Shown here one piece after another: positions 1-8,261 of a DNA stretch of 52,355 bases. Below the pieces are notes generated by a model that searched no databases, had not been told where the DNA came from, and saw only the letters and a list, made by a program, of their open reading frames with translations. Numbering within the stretch: the first letter of the stretch is position 1; each line of letters begins with the position of its first letter. The position numbers were made by a program, and so were the translations under genes. The stretch spans positions 1 to 52,355 of the forward strand of contig DUAG01000078.1 of NCBI GenBank assembly GCA_012960925.1, given 5' to 3'. Source of the stretch: Candidatus Manganitrophaceae bacterium (lineage in GTDB: Bacteria > Nitrospirota > Nitrospiria > SBBL01 > JAADHI01).

Positions 1-333
1 ATGGGATTGAGATCAATAAATCAGATCAGGTCGCCGCTTAATGAAGATCTCATACACCAGATTTGACAATAACTCAGGAGGCTCCCCCCCCAGCCAAGAA
101 GGAGAATACGCTTAAAGAATTTCTTGCTAGGCGTACATTCAGGATATCAGATGATTGAAATAAAACAATCCCCTCAAAGGGGGAGGCAAGGGGTTGCCGC
201 GTTCACCCTCACCGCTCCCTTTTTCCCTGTAAGTCGATAAAAACCGAGATGGTTGTATATTAGCAGGTTTCAATAGGAATTCGCTATTGTTGCCTATAAG
301 TGTGATCTTTCAACCATAATTTGGGGTTTTTTG
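1..333. other. Gene-poor left flank of the IS6 element
   Basis: No convincing gene is visible. Frame 1 is open from base 1 to a TGA at 64-66 (22 codons), which could be the tail of a gene entering from the left, but the peptide is too short to recognise. A small C-rich/G-rich hairpin lies near 170-184. The stretch ends at the left inverted repeat of the insertion sequence. Confidence 0.4.
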
Positions 334-1152
334 GGTTCTGTCGCAAATTACCCCATAGGACAAAAAGGGCCTGTAGATCTCAGCCTCTAAGCTGCCAATG
401 AGAAAAATTGTTGGGCGAAGGTCTGGTGCTGTCCAACCCGCTGTTTCATCTGGCCCTTGCGAATCATATTGAACTGTTTCAATGCCGCCCAGAGTGATCC
501 TGGCACTTCGGAATGATTTAAATCCAAGCATAGGTCGTATCTTCTTTTTGATGAAACGGTGGTCTTGCTCGATAATATTATTGAGGTATTTGCACTGCCG
601 GATCTTTATACGTTTGCCGTTCTCCTGATTATATATTCTGATTCCAGCTTTGTTAGCCCCGCTCTTGTCGATGTTAATCTTCGAGGGTTTCTTCCGGAAT
701 TTTATCGCCTTGTTTAGAAACCTCAGCGCTGCATTCCGATCCCGCTTTGCTGTGAGGATAAAATCTATCGTTAGACCCTGTTTCTCTACCGCGCGGTAAA
801 GATACTTCCATTTCCCTTTGACGGAGACATAGGTCTCGTCCATTCGCCAACTCAGGCCAATGGGCCTCTTTTTCTTTCTAAATTCTTTCTCGATAGAAGG
901 AGTAAATTTCAAAACCCAGCGGTTGATAGTTGAGTGGTCCACATCGATTCCACGTTCTTCCATCATCTCTTCGATGTGACGGTAGCTCAGAGGATAAGAC
1001 AGGTACCATCGGTTGCATAACAAGATGATATCTTTCTCAAAATGGCATCCTTTAAAACTTAGCATAAGGGCTCCAAAAACAGTATTTGTTTGATGACACG
1101 GATGCTATTATGAAACTGCTGGTAAAAACAATACGAACTTTGCGACAGAACC
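334..1152 (-). mobile_element. IS6-family insertion sequence, 819 bp
   Basis: The element is bounded by perfect 14 bp terminal inverted repeats: GGTTCTGTCGCAAA at 334-347 and its reverse complement at 1139-1152. It holds one transposase gene on the minus strand. Both the size (about 0.8 kb) and the GG-ended repeat with a TCGCAAA core are typical of the IS6/IS26 family. IS6 elements normally make 8 bp target duplications. The flanking octamers here (326-333 and 1153-1160) do not match, so the element probably arrived by cointegrate formation or has since recombined. Its right end lies 11 bp before the start codon of the RNA methyltransferase, so it has replaced that gene's natural upstream region. 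Confidence 0.93.
387..1065 (-). pseudogene. IS6-family transposase, frameshifted near C-terminus
   Basis: This is a DDE transposase of the IS6/IS26 family. The catalytic residues are intact: D in WRMDETY, D in NIDKSGAN, and E in NNIIEQDHR about 33 residues later. After ITLGGIET the frame changes. The open frame continues into a tail unlike the family and would stop near 310, inside and beyond the inverted repeat. Shifting by one base near 474 restores the family ending (FNMIRKGQMKQ...FFSLAA) with a TAG at 387-389. The simplest reading is a one-base insertion after the catalytic core. Whether the product is active, or whether this is a sequencing error, cannot be told from the sequence. Confidence 0.85.
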
Positions 1153-1163
1153 GTATTCAAGGC

Positions 1164-2264
1164 ATGACAATGACTGATCAGCCTTTCCAATTCCAAATTG
1201 ATCACATCGATCCGCTCGGACAAGGCATCGATAAAAACCACGGAGAGATCACCTTTATCGCCAAAACCCTGCCCGGCGAAACAGGGACGGCACACATCTG
1301 TAAAACGAAAAAGGGTGTGCAATTTGCCAAATTGATTGCCCTTGAGTCGTCATCGGAGAAACGCACCCCGCCCGAATGCCCCCACTTTCAAGACTGTCCC
1401 GGTTGCGACTATCTGCACACGGACTACGAAACTGAGTTGGGATTTAAAAAATCGGCCCTTGTTAAAACGTTTCAGAAGATCGCGTTCGATATGGCAAAGC
1501 TCGAAATCATATCGGCACCTCGAAGAACCGGCTACCGCAACCGGATGCAACTGCATTACAGAGAGAACAAGCTGGGCCTGGTTGACGGCCTCATCGACCG
1601 TATTGTGGAAATCCCCGATTGCATCATTGCAGGCGATGCGCTCCGGGCTGCCCTAAAAAGACTTTACGAGGACAAAAACCGGCAAGAAAAACATTCCGGA
1701 AGCGGACACTGCGAACTCTACTTTCACCACGGGGAATTGAAGATCGAATGGAACCGGCCGTATGCACACGGCGGGTTTTCTCAGGTAAACGACGAAATGA
1801 ACGCAGTGCTCCGGCGCGCCGTTAGGGAAAGCTTAAAGGCGACGGTGGTTTCCTCCATTCTCGACCTCTTTGCGGGGGGCGGTAATCTTTCCGACGATTT
1901 AGTGAAGGCACACGCAGCAACCCGGGTGATGGTGGATGTCCCCCCAGCAAAGAGGCATCCCGATCTCATCCATCTGGACCTTTATCCCTTATCCGCACTG
2001 AAGATCTTCGAAAGAAAATCGCCTTTGAAGCGATTCGATCTCATTCTCCTCGATCCGCCCAGGAAGGGCTTCCCAGCCCTGAATACTTGGGTGGAAAGAT
2101 ACCGGCCTAAGACGCTGATCTACGTGAGCTGTCATCCCGGAACGCTTGCCCGCGATTTAGGGAGGCTTAAACCCGTACATGAGATTTCAAACTTGGTGCT
2201 TATCGATCTATTCCCAAGCACACGCCATTTTGAAACCCTCGCCCATATCCGCTTTCGAGACTGA
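1164..2264 (+). CDS. RlmD/TrmA-type 23S rRNA/tRNA (uracil-5-)-methyltransferase
   Basis: This is a SAM-dependent RNA m5U methyltransferase (COG2265). With the start at 1164 (MTMTDQ) the protein has 366 residues. The N-terminus is TRAM-like. Four cysteines, C72-X5-C78-X2-C81 and C153, match the [4Fe-4S] ligands of E. coli RlmD (81/87/90/162) at a constant offset of nine. The SAM motif is ILDLFAGGGNLS, followed by LILLDPPRKG. The catalytic cysteine is in YVSCHPGTLARD, and the late glutamate in DLFPSTRHFET. The frame is open back into the IS6 element, but those codons belong to the IS end, so I place the start after it. AAGG lies just upstream. Transcription may now depend on the IS. Confidence 0.85.
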   Translation: MTMTDQPFQFQIDHIDPLGQGIDKNHGEITFIAKTLPGETGTAHICKTKKGVQFAKLIALESSSEKRTPPECPHFQDCPGCDYLHTDYETELGFKKSALVKTFQKIAFDMAKLEIISAPRRTGYRNRMQLHYRENKLGLVDGLIDRIVEIPDCIIAGDALRAALKRLYEDKNRQEKHSGSGHCELYFHHGELKIEWNRPYAHGGFSQVNDEMNAVLRRAVRESLKATVVSSILDLFAGGGNLSDDLVKAHAATRVMVDVPPAKRHPDLIHLDLYPLSALKIFERKSPLKRFDLILLDPPRKGFPALNTWVERYRPKTLIYVSCHPGTLARDLGRLKPVHEISNLVLIDLFPSTRHFETLAHIRFRD

Positions 2265-2274
2265 CCTTTTCTAA

Positions 2275-2549
2275 GGAACCTCTGATTAAGTCCGGGTTGA
2301 GTTTTTCAGGAGATAAAATGTCTCGATTCAAGGCGAAAATCGAAGAGGATGGTTCTCGCGAAGCCATACCACGCTATTTGGAAAAACCACACCTCAAAGG
2401 CAAGGATTCTACGACACGAAACGAAAAAGATCTTCATCTGTATTCGCTCGCTAACTCCGTACGCTTGCTATGCGTGGTCAAGATTTGCAACGCAGAAGCG
2501 GGACTTTTTTGCCCTGAAAAAAACAATTCATGACTTATTCAGAGCTTCC
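2275..2549. mobile_element. MITE copy A1 (IS5-like ends), 275 bp
   Basis: A non-autonomous element with terminal inverted repeats: left GGAACCTCTGATTAAGTC, right end reverse complement GGAAGCTCTGAATAAGTC. It is flanked by a 4 bp direct repeat CTAA (2271-2274 and 2550-2553). A second copy lies at 22376-22632 and shares both the ends and the internal sequence, beginning at a conserved ATGTCTCGATTCAAGGCGAA. The GGAAG...TAAG ends and a YTAR target duplication are features of the IS5 group, so an IS5-type transposase elsewhere in the genome may mobilise it. Short open frames inside differ between copies and are not supported as genes. The right-hand target duplication contains the stop codon of sulP. 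Confidence 0.85.
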
Positions 2550-4196
2550 CTAAGCCAAGACATCATCCGCAATATGCCACTCCAGATCTTCAATCACACT
2601 CAGTTCAACAATACTTCCTGCTTTTCCCAACAGACCTCTACATTCCTTGCTCAAGTTCAGAAGGTGGAGTTTTTTCCCGTTTTGACTGTAACGCTCAGTG
2701 ATATTTTGGAGGGCTTCAAGTCCCGAGTGATCCCAAACCCGGGATTCGGCGAAGTCAATCACAATATGTTCAGAATCACTTTTAAAATCAAAGAGATCTT
2801 TAAAGGACGTCACCGAGCCAAAAAATAAAGGGCCCTTCAGATGGTAAAGCGTTCGTCCATCTGTTTTTCTTTTTTCAGCCTGTATCATTTTCCCATGTTC
2901 CCAGGCGAAAACCAGGGCAGAAATAATAATGCCAACTAAGACCGCAATTGCTAAATCGACAGCAACCGTCACTCCAGAAACAATAATGATGACGAGCAGG
3001 TCTGATCTGGGGATTTTGTTCACCAATCGAAGACTGGACCACTCAAAAGTACCAATGACGACCATGAACATGACCCCAACGAGTGCCGCTAAGGGCACCT
3101 TTTCAATGAAAGCAGCACCAAATAAAACGAAGCCTAGTAGGCAGATGGCCGAGGTAATACCTGAAAGTCGCCCTCTTCCGCCACCACGGATATTGATCAT
3201 ACTTTGGCCAATCATTGCACAGCCACCCATGCCGCCTAAAAATCCATTTACCACGTTCGCAAGGCCCTGACCGATACATTCTTTGTTGCCACGGCCTCGA
3301 GTTTCTGTGAGTTCGTCCACCAGGGTTAGGGTCATGAGAGATTCAATCAATCCGACTGCTGCGGCAAGTACGGCATAAGGGAGAATCATTGTGAAGGCAT
3401 CAAGGGTAAATGGCATGGCAGGCAGGCCGAATGTGGGCAGCCCTGCGGCAATTGTTGTGATACTTGCGTTGCGATCTTGAACAAAATCGAGCACGGTTCG
3501 CACAAGCCCGGGATTGCCTTGGTTGATAAAGTGTCCAATGAGGCTCACTACGGCAATGCCGATCAAGGTTGCGGGGACGGCCTTAGTGAACTTGGGGAGG
3601 AGGATGCCGATTGCCATCGTCAAGGCGATTAAAATACACATGAGAAACAGAGGTGCCATCGCAAGAAGTTCTCCACCTGCAGTAAACTGCTCAAACTGTG
3701 CTTTAAAAATGATAATGGCTAATCCGTTGACAAAACCCAACATGACCGGATGCGGTACGAGACGGATAAATTTTCCCAATTTGAGTACACCACACAGAAT
3801 TTGAATCAAGCCCATTAAAATCACTGCGGAAAACAAATAACCCAGAGCATTTTCCAGGACCATGTCTGTACTCATTCCTGAGCTTTGTCCGAAGGAAACC
3901 ACTTTGGCGACAAGTGGGGCAAAAATGACAGCAACAGCACCGGTTGCGCCTGAGATCATGCCGGGACGCCCACCGAAAATGCCCGTAACGAGTCCCATCA
4001 TAAAAGCAGCATAAAGGCCTACTTTTGGATCGACACCCGCAACAAAAGAAAATGCGATGGCTTCCGGCACCAGAGCCAAAGAGACGGTCAAACCGGAAAG
4101 CAGGTCATTTTTTATATTTTCGGGCCGTTTTATTTTTAAGGGGATGAATCGATTTTTGGTGGAACGGAGTTTCATGGAGTGCTTAATTTCTGGCAT
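2550..4196 (-). CDS. SulP-family anion transporter with STAS domain
   Basis: An inner-membrane anion transporter of the SulP/SLC26 family, 548 residues. The N-terminal half holds multiple hydrophobic segments beginning at NDLLSGLTVSLALVPEAIAF, the usual first-helix signature of SulP proteins. Conserved runs such as GLYAAFMMGLVTGIFGGRPGMISG and GGMGGCAMIGQSMINIRGGGRGRLSG follow. A cytoplasmic STAS domain occupies roughly the last 110 residues (GPLFFGSVTSF...HIVIDFAESRVWDHSGLEAL). The substrate may be sulfate, bicarbonate or another anion; the sequence does not decide. AAAGGA precedes the ATG. The TAG stop lies in the target duplication of the adjoining MITE. No partner gene is adjacent. Confidence 0.92.
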   Translation of the reverse strand: MPEIKHSMKLRSTKNRFIPLKIKRPENIKNDLLSGLTVSLALVPEAIAFSFVAGVDPKVGLYAAFMMGLVTGIFGGRPGMISGATGAVAVIFAPLVAKVVSFGQSSGMSTDMVLENALGYLFSAVILMGLIQILCGVLKLGKFIRLVPHPVMLGFVNGLAIIIFKAQFEQFTAGGELLAMAPLFLMCILIALTMAIGILLPKFTKAVPATLIGIAVVSLIGHFINQGNPGLVRTVLDFVQDRNASITTIAAGLPTFGLPAMPFTLDAFTMILPYAVLAAAVGLIESLMTLTLVDELTETRGRGNKECIGQGLANVVNGFLGGMGGCAMIGQSMINIRGGGRGRLSGITSAICLLGFVLFGAAFIEKVPLAALVGVMFMVVIGTFEWSSLRLVNKIPRSDLLVIIIVSGVTVAVDLAIAVLVGIIISALVFAWEHGKMIQAEKRKTDGRTLYHLKGPLFFGSVTSFKDLFDFKSDSEHIVIDFAESRVWDHSGLEALQNITERYSQNGKKLHLLNLSKECRGLLGKAGSIVELSVIEDLEWHIADDVLA

Positions 4197-4780
4197 TCAT
4201 TTAATCCTTTAATTTTAATCGTTCAGCTGAGTTTTAGTTTGATTGATTTAAAGTGGGGTTGAAATGCACCCTGTGTATTCAAAGGCACATTTGAAGGCGG
4301 AACTTATGAGCTAAGAAAGGTATCGTAGGTCCACGTCCCAAGTAATTAAAATGATTGATCTACATTACGTCTTGCTTGTAGCATTCGTCAAATTTTTCAG
4401 TCTAAATTATTATCAACTTGTAGATGTTATCGGCAATTCTCAGAGATTCAAATTTTATCGAGTTGTAAGATAAATGCTTATTTAAAAAAGAGAACTGATC
4501 AAAACTCATTTCTGGAATTTGTTTTTTTTGAGTAGAATAGGTTGGAGCAGGAAGAACTTATTATTTTCCTGAATCATCTGGTGGTTAAATTACCCTCAAG
4601 CACCATTATGTAGCGAGTGGTTTTAATCTCATTAAAGTATTGTGTCGAAATTGTGATAAAATTAATCGAAAACCATAGAATCAATAGACCTAATAAAAAT
4701 ATCATAACCTATTGATATTACAACTTAAATTTTGGAACTACCCCAAAAAATCAGTTGCGAAAACACCCCTTTTTCATCTT
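4197..4780. other. AT-rich intergenic region upstream of sulP
   Basis: About 580 bp that is visibly more AT-rich than its surroundings and has no supported open frame. It must contain the promoter and leader of the minus-strand sulP gene, but no clear consensus promoter was found. It borders a tRNA remnant on its right, so it may be the relic of an integrated element. Confidence 0.45.
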
Positions 4781-4822
4781 CGAACCAAGGGGTCAAGGGT
4801 TCGAGTCCCTCTGGGAGCACCA
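4781..4822 (+). tRNA. tRNA 3'-half remnant (possible attachment site)
   Basis: The sequence reads like the 3' part of a tRNA. A T-arm (stem AAGGG, loop TTCGAGT, stem CCCTC) is followed by an acceptor strand TGGGAGC, a discriminator A and an encoded CCA at 4820-4822. CCAAG just before could be the 3' side of an anticodon stem. No matching 5' half is present upstream: I see no GCTCCCA acceptor strand, D-arm or usable anticodon loop. This is what a site-specific integration event leaves behind when the 3' end of a tRNA is duplicated. It is not a functional tRNA as seen. Confidence 0.6.
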
Positions 4823-4832
4823 GGTTCTGGGA

Positions 4833-4865
4833 GCTTTCACAAAGAATGGTCCTCTTTGTGAAAGC
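4833..4865. terminator. Perfect 13 bp inverted repeat after GGDEF-EAL gene
   Basis: GCTTTCACAAAGA at 4833-4845 and its exact reverse complement at 4853-4865 are separated by 7 bases. The hairpin directly follows the TAG of the minus-strand GGDEF-EAL gene (4866-4868). There is no T-run on either side, so it is not a classical intrinsic terminator. It may protect a transcript 3' end or be part of the neighbouring tRNA-remnant junction. Confidence 0.5.
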
Positions 4866-6458
4866 CTATAGTGTCTTTGAGTATCCGAATAGATGCCCCT
4901 GGATTAAATAGATTCCCAGTTCCTTCATGACCTTCAGTTCTTTTTCGTTCTCGATCCCTTCGGCAATAATCCCCTGTGTAGAGATCTTTCGGAGGCCGAT
5001 CACCAAGTCCTTTAATACAATCCTGAACTGGGTTGAACTTACGGCCTGCAGGACGGTGGACCGGTCCAGCTTAATATAGTCTGGTGCGAGGTTGGCAATA
5101 AAGGGCAGGGAAATGAAGCCGGCCCCAAAATCGTCTATGGCGAATTGATACCCGGCCTTTCTCCATTTTCGGGTGATCTCAAGGCAATCCTGCACATCCC
5201 GTAAGATCTCTTCTTCTGAAATTTCCAGCACCACATCCATGCCAGGGGGCTTCGCAGGCAGATCGATCTTCTTTAAGACCTTGAGGTCCACGTTAAGGAA
5301 CAAACAGTCCAGCTTGAGCTCCTGGGCAGTCTTCAGTTGTTTCATAAAACAAAGACATTTCAACTCATAAAGTTTTCCGATGGCATGATATCTTTTAAAG
5401 AGTTGCATAATGCTTTTTTTTCCCGAGGGGTCACGGGCCAAGGCCTCATATCCACGCGCCTGATTTAGATGAACATCCATCACGGGTTGGAAGACCACAT
5501 CGATCGTTTGATCCTCCAGGGAGTATTCTTCTTCACCGATATGGAATTTATCTCCCCCTTTCTTCGCAATGTACAATGCCCGGTCCGCCAGCTGGATGAG
5601 TTGATCTGCCTCAGTCCCATGTTCTGGACAAATCGCAGCCCCGATACTGATGTCCAGCTCTGGATACCCCTTTTTGCTGAGTAGGCCAACTCCCTTTCGA
5701 ATCCGTTCTCCAACGACCAGAATCCCATCCCGGTTGGTATTCGGCAGAACCACCATGAATTCATCACCTCCCCAGCGAAAAACCAAGTCAGAGCCCCGAA
5801 TGGAATCCAGGAGGATTTTGGCGACCGCCTTTAGGACCAGATCTCCTGCCTGATGACCCTGGGTATCATTAATCTTCTTGAAATTATCCAGATCACAGAG
5901 GAATATGCCCATGATGTGTTGATCCCTATTCGCCCGGGTAATTTCTTCTTTGAACCGTTGCTCGAAATGTCATCGGTTATAAAGATCTGTGAGAGAGTCA
6001 CGAATGGCCTGTTCAGTCAAAGCCTTTTTCTCCCGTTTTCCGTGATTTTCATGTTCTCTCAGCAAGCGGTCTGCATATCGGACGATGATGAAGAGGCAGA
6101 GATAGAGGAGTCCTAAAATAAGCGCGACCCCAACGACAACTTTTATTTGTGTTTTCCGGATTCTTTCAACCGACGGGGTGACGTCCGCATAGAGTTCGAA
6201 GACCCCTTCAATGGAAGAATCGGGATCGTTTAATCGAATAGGAATATAACTTGAAAGGATGTCTCGTTTAAAGATTAAGCCTTCAAAGCTATCTATCTCG
6301 CCTCGATGGGTGAGCGCGCTGACCACCCCACCTGTCAGGGCAGATGTGAAACCAGGATTTGAGATTTTGTCCTCCCCGATTTGCTTGGGGTCGGTTGAGA
6401 AAACGGTGAGGCCCTTTTTATTGTAGATCTTGACTTTGATCACCGAAAGTCCCTGCAT
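4866..6458 (-). pseudogene. GGDEF-EAL c-di-GMP enzyme, 5'-truncated with in-frame TGA
   Basis: The gene encodes a membrane-anchored cyclic-di-GMP enzyme: the end of an extracytoplasmic sensor domain, a membrane helix (VVVGVALILGLLYLCLFIIV), a GGDEF domain with RWGGDEF intact, then an EAL domain with YEALAR and DDFGAGF. Two lesions are visible. An in-frame TGA at 5970-5972 replaces the second Arg of the family motif LTDLYNRR; the frame continues on both sides, so one C-to-T change in CGA explains it. The N-terminal membrane helix expected before the sensor domain is absent. The frame is open only back to the nuclease stop codon at 6591-6593, with no start codon better than the ATG at 6458. The distal part could restart at MGIFLCDLDNF (5912) but would lack the start of GGDEF. 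Confidence 0.85.
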
Positions 6459-6590
6459 CTCTTCTCGAACCGCTCTTTGAAGTTCAGCGATTTTGGATGG
6501 AGGAGGTGAGGGGATCTTCAGCCTGCGGGCTTCAGTGTGTCTATCCGGGGGCCTGTGGTCAATTGTCGGGGCATGGTGGGTAGGCCCAAC

Positions 6591-7391
6591 TTAACCACTT
6601 GATGTGGTTTTCCCTTCGCATGTGAGTTTTTCACCGGATTGTGTCACCGGCCAGCTGGGTTTCAGTTTTCTTCCATCAAGGTCTAAGTCCTCAATTACCC
6701 CAAAGTCTGGAATAAAATCAAGCCAGGTCAGGAGATCTTTGAGGGATAGCTGGAAGCGATCGATATCTGAGGCCGTGGCCTCCCGTCTGTTTGGGAACAC
6801 CCAGGCGACGTACTCTTTGTTGTCTAAGCGGTAGATGAGTTTCCACCAGTGGTCCGGTGTCTTAATCCCATGTGTTCCGGTGAAGAAATCATTTTCTGTA
6901 TCATTTCCCCAGATGACCCCTCCCCATACCTCTAATGGTGTGATGTCTCTGTAGCATTCGGTAATAATTTCCGTCTGATGCCAGGCTCCTTTTGACTGCT
7001 TAAAGGCCGAGTTTTGAGGGAGGGTGTTGGTCAGTAAGAAGGTGTCCAGCAAGGCTGCTTTCTTATTGTCCATGTGGTTTGTGGAAACCAGGTGGCCTCG
7101 ATCCCATGTTCCAAAAAATGGATCAACCGTTGTTGTCCGGTAAGAGCGCCAGGACTGAGGCTGACACTTTAGTGGAACTTTTCGATCATATTTGTATCGA
7201 GCACTTTTTGGGCTAATGTTTCCTCTGTCTGCACCAACTTTGTAGTAGAATGCGACGGCGCCATGGTGTTGCTCGCAGTCCAGCCAGAGGGTAAAACCGT
7301 GGTACTCTCTTTTGAGAAGATCCGGAGCGGCCTCGGCCTCTCCAGGGATCTGGACAAAGATTATAAATATTGTGAACAGCCAGTGAATCAT
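6591..7391 (-). CDS. Secreted DNA/RNA non-specific endonuclease (NucA/NucG type)
   Basis: A metal-dependent ββα-Me nuclease of the NucA/EndoG family, 266 residues with the start at 7391. That start has GGAGG five bases upstream and opens a signal peptide (MIHWLFTIFIIFVQ..AEA), giving a periplasmic or secreted enzyme. The open frame extends 20 codons further, but without a ribosome site. The family active-site motif DRGHL is present in TWDRGHLVSTNHMDN, followed by the conserved TNTLPQNSAFKQSKGAW segment. The likely role is scavenging or degrading extracellular nucleic acid. It stands alone. The gene downstream is the truncated GGDEF-EAL gene in the same reading frame, pointing to a rearrangement joint just after this stop codon. 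Confidence 0.85.
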   Translation of the reverse strand: MIHWLFTIFIIFVQIPGEAEAAPDLLKREYHGFTLWLDCEQHHGAVAFYYKVGADRGNISPKSARYKYDRKVPLKCQPQSWRSYRTTTVDPFFGTWDRGHLVSTNHMDNKKAALLDTFLLTNTLPQNSAFKQSKGAWHQTEIITECYRDITPLEVWGGVIWGNDTENDFFTGTHGIKTPDHWWKLIYRLDNKEYVAWVFPNRREATASDIDRFQLSLKDLLTWLDFIPDFGVIEDLDLDGRKLKPSWPVTQSGEKLTCEGKTTSSG

Positions 7392-7762
7392 TCGTCCTCC
7401 AATGAAGGCCGAGTTGAAGATCGTAAGTTCAAAATGTTCTGGTTTCCACACGATACCAGTATAACCGCCTGAGGTCTATCTTCAAATCATAACTTGTGGG
7501 TCTCGGTTGGAGAGTGTTGGCAATAGTCAGATCCGAAGGTGAGTTACTACTGAACTCTGCTTTGTTTCTGGAAGGGTTTCGGATTTCATGGGCTGTGAAA
7601 ATGATTGCACAGTTTATGGCGATAAGTGTGAATGAGTTGATATGGGAAGGTGATTCTTGAAACGGGATAGCGATCTGTATCTGGATCTCCCCCACACTTG
7701 CCCTTGACCTTTCTTTTCACTATAATTCTCACATAATTCTTACAAAATGAGGAATCGGACTG
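7392..7762. other. Divergent intergenic region, nuclease / lipoprotein
   Basis: This separates the minus-strand nuclease from the plus-strand lipoprotein-nadB unit. A minus-strand open frame across 7429-7695 has no ribosome site, no family resemblance and no signal peptide, so it is not called. The one supported element is the promoter listed at 7698-7726. Confidence 0.5.
7698..7726 (+). promoter_or_regulatory. Putative sigma-70 promoter for lipoprotein-nadB
   Basis: A -35-like TTGCCC (7698-7703) and a perfect -10 TATAAT (7721-7726) are 17 bp apart, 36 bp before the lipoprotein start codon. The -35 matches the consensus at four of six positions. Confidence 0.45.
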
Positions 7763-8251
7763 ATGCCAAGTATAGAGATAGGAAAATTTTCTTTTAGTAA
7801 TTTTTCCCGACCCGCGAGATTGTTTCTCGTTGTGTACATGTTCTTCCTCCTTGGGGGTTGCGCGAGCGATGCCAAAAAGATTTCTCCGGTGCGATCACAA
7901 ACAACACAGCTTCGGGAGGTGATTCAAACCTTGGTAGAGGCCTATGAACAGAAAGATGGGAAGACTTTTTTTGAAAAGCTTGATCCCTCTTTTCGCCTAC
8001 TGGAACCCTTTAAAACCCAGATCAATCGGGATTTCGAAGGTTTTTCCAAAGCCGATATTCAGGTGTCCATAGAACAGATCCGGATTGAGGGGGGATTTCT
8101 CGTGACAGTCATTCGATGGAAGGGAGATTGGACCGCTGTGTCCGGTGGGCCATCGCTCAGAAAAAGAGGGCATGCTGTCTTCCGCTGGACCTCGAAAGAA
8201 AATCTACGTCTTTTGGAGATTAAGGGGAATCCTCCATTTGGGGTTTTTTGA
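7763..8251 (+). CDS. Uncharacterised lipoprotein upstream of nadB
   Basis: A 162-residue lipoprotein with a basic, hydrophobic signal sequence (RLFLVVYMFFLLGGC) and a lipobox LGGC with Cys at about residue 33. The mature part (LREVIQTLVEAYEQKDGKTFFEKLDPSF..) resembles the alpha-helix-then-sheet layout of NTF2/SnoaL-like accessory domains: a helical start with a working-unit phrase, then alternating strands ending in VFRWTSKENLRLLEIKG. That fold assignment is inference. GAGGAA precedes the ATG. Only 10 bp separate it from nadB, so the two are probably cotranscribed, although no functional link to NAD synthesis is evident. Confidence 0.7.
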   Translation: MPSIEIGKFSFSNFSRPARLFLVVYMFFLLGGCASDAKKISPVRSQTTQLREVIQTLVEAYEQKDGKTFFEKLDPSFRLLEPFKTQINRDFEGFSKADIQVSIEQIRIEGGFLVTVIRWKGDWTAVSGGPSLRKRGHAVFRWTSKENLRLLEIKGNPPFGVF

Positions 8252-8261
8252 GGAGTAAGGT

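Noticed and set aside
1086..1163. Upstream extension of the RNA methyltransferase frame
   Set aside because: These codons lie in the IS6 end and just beyond it; the family start fits 1164.
2349..2828. Plus-strand open frame of 159 codons across the MITE and the sulP 3' end
   Set aside because: It runs antisense through the STAS domain of sulP and joins unrelated DNA; no ribosome site or family resemblance.
5970..5972. TGA in the GGDEF-EAL gene as selenocysteine or programmed readthrough
   Set aside because: The family has Arg here, not Cys, and no hairpin characteristic of a SECIS element was noticed; a CGA-to-TGA mutation is simpler.
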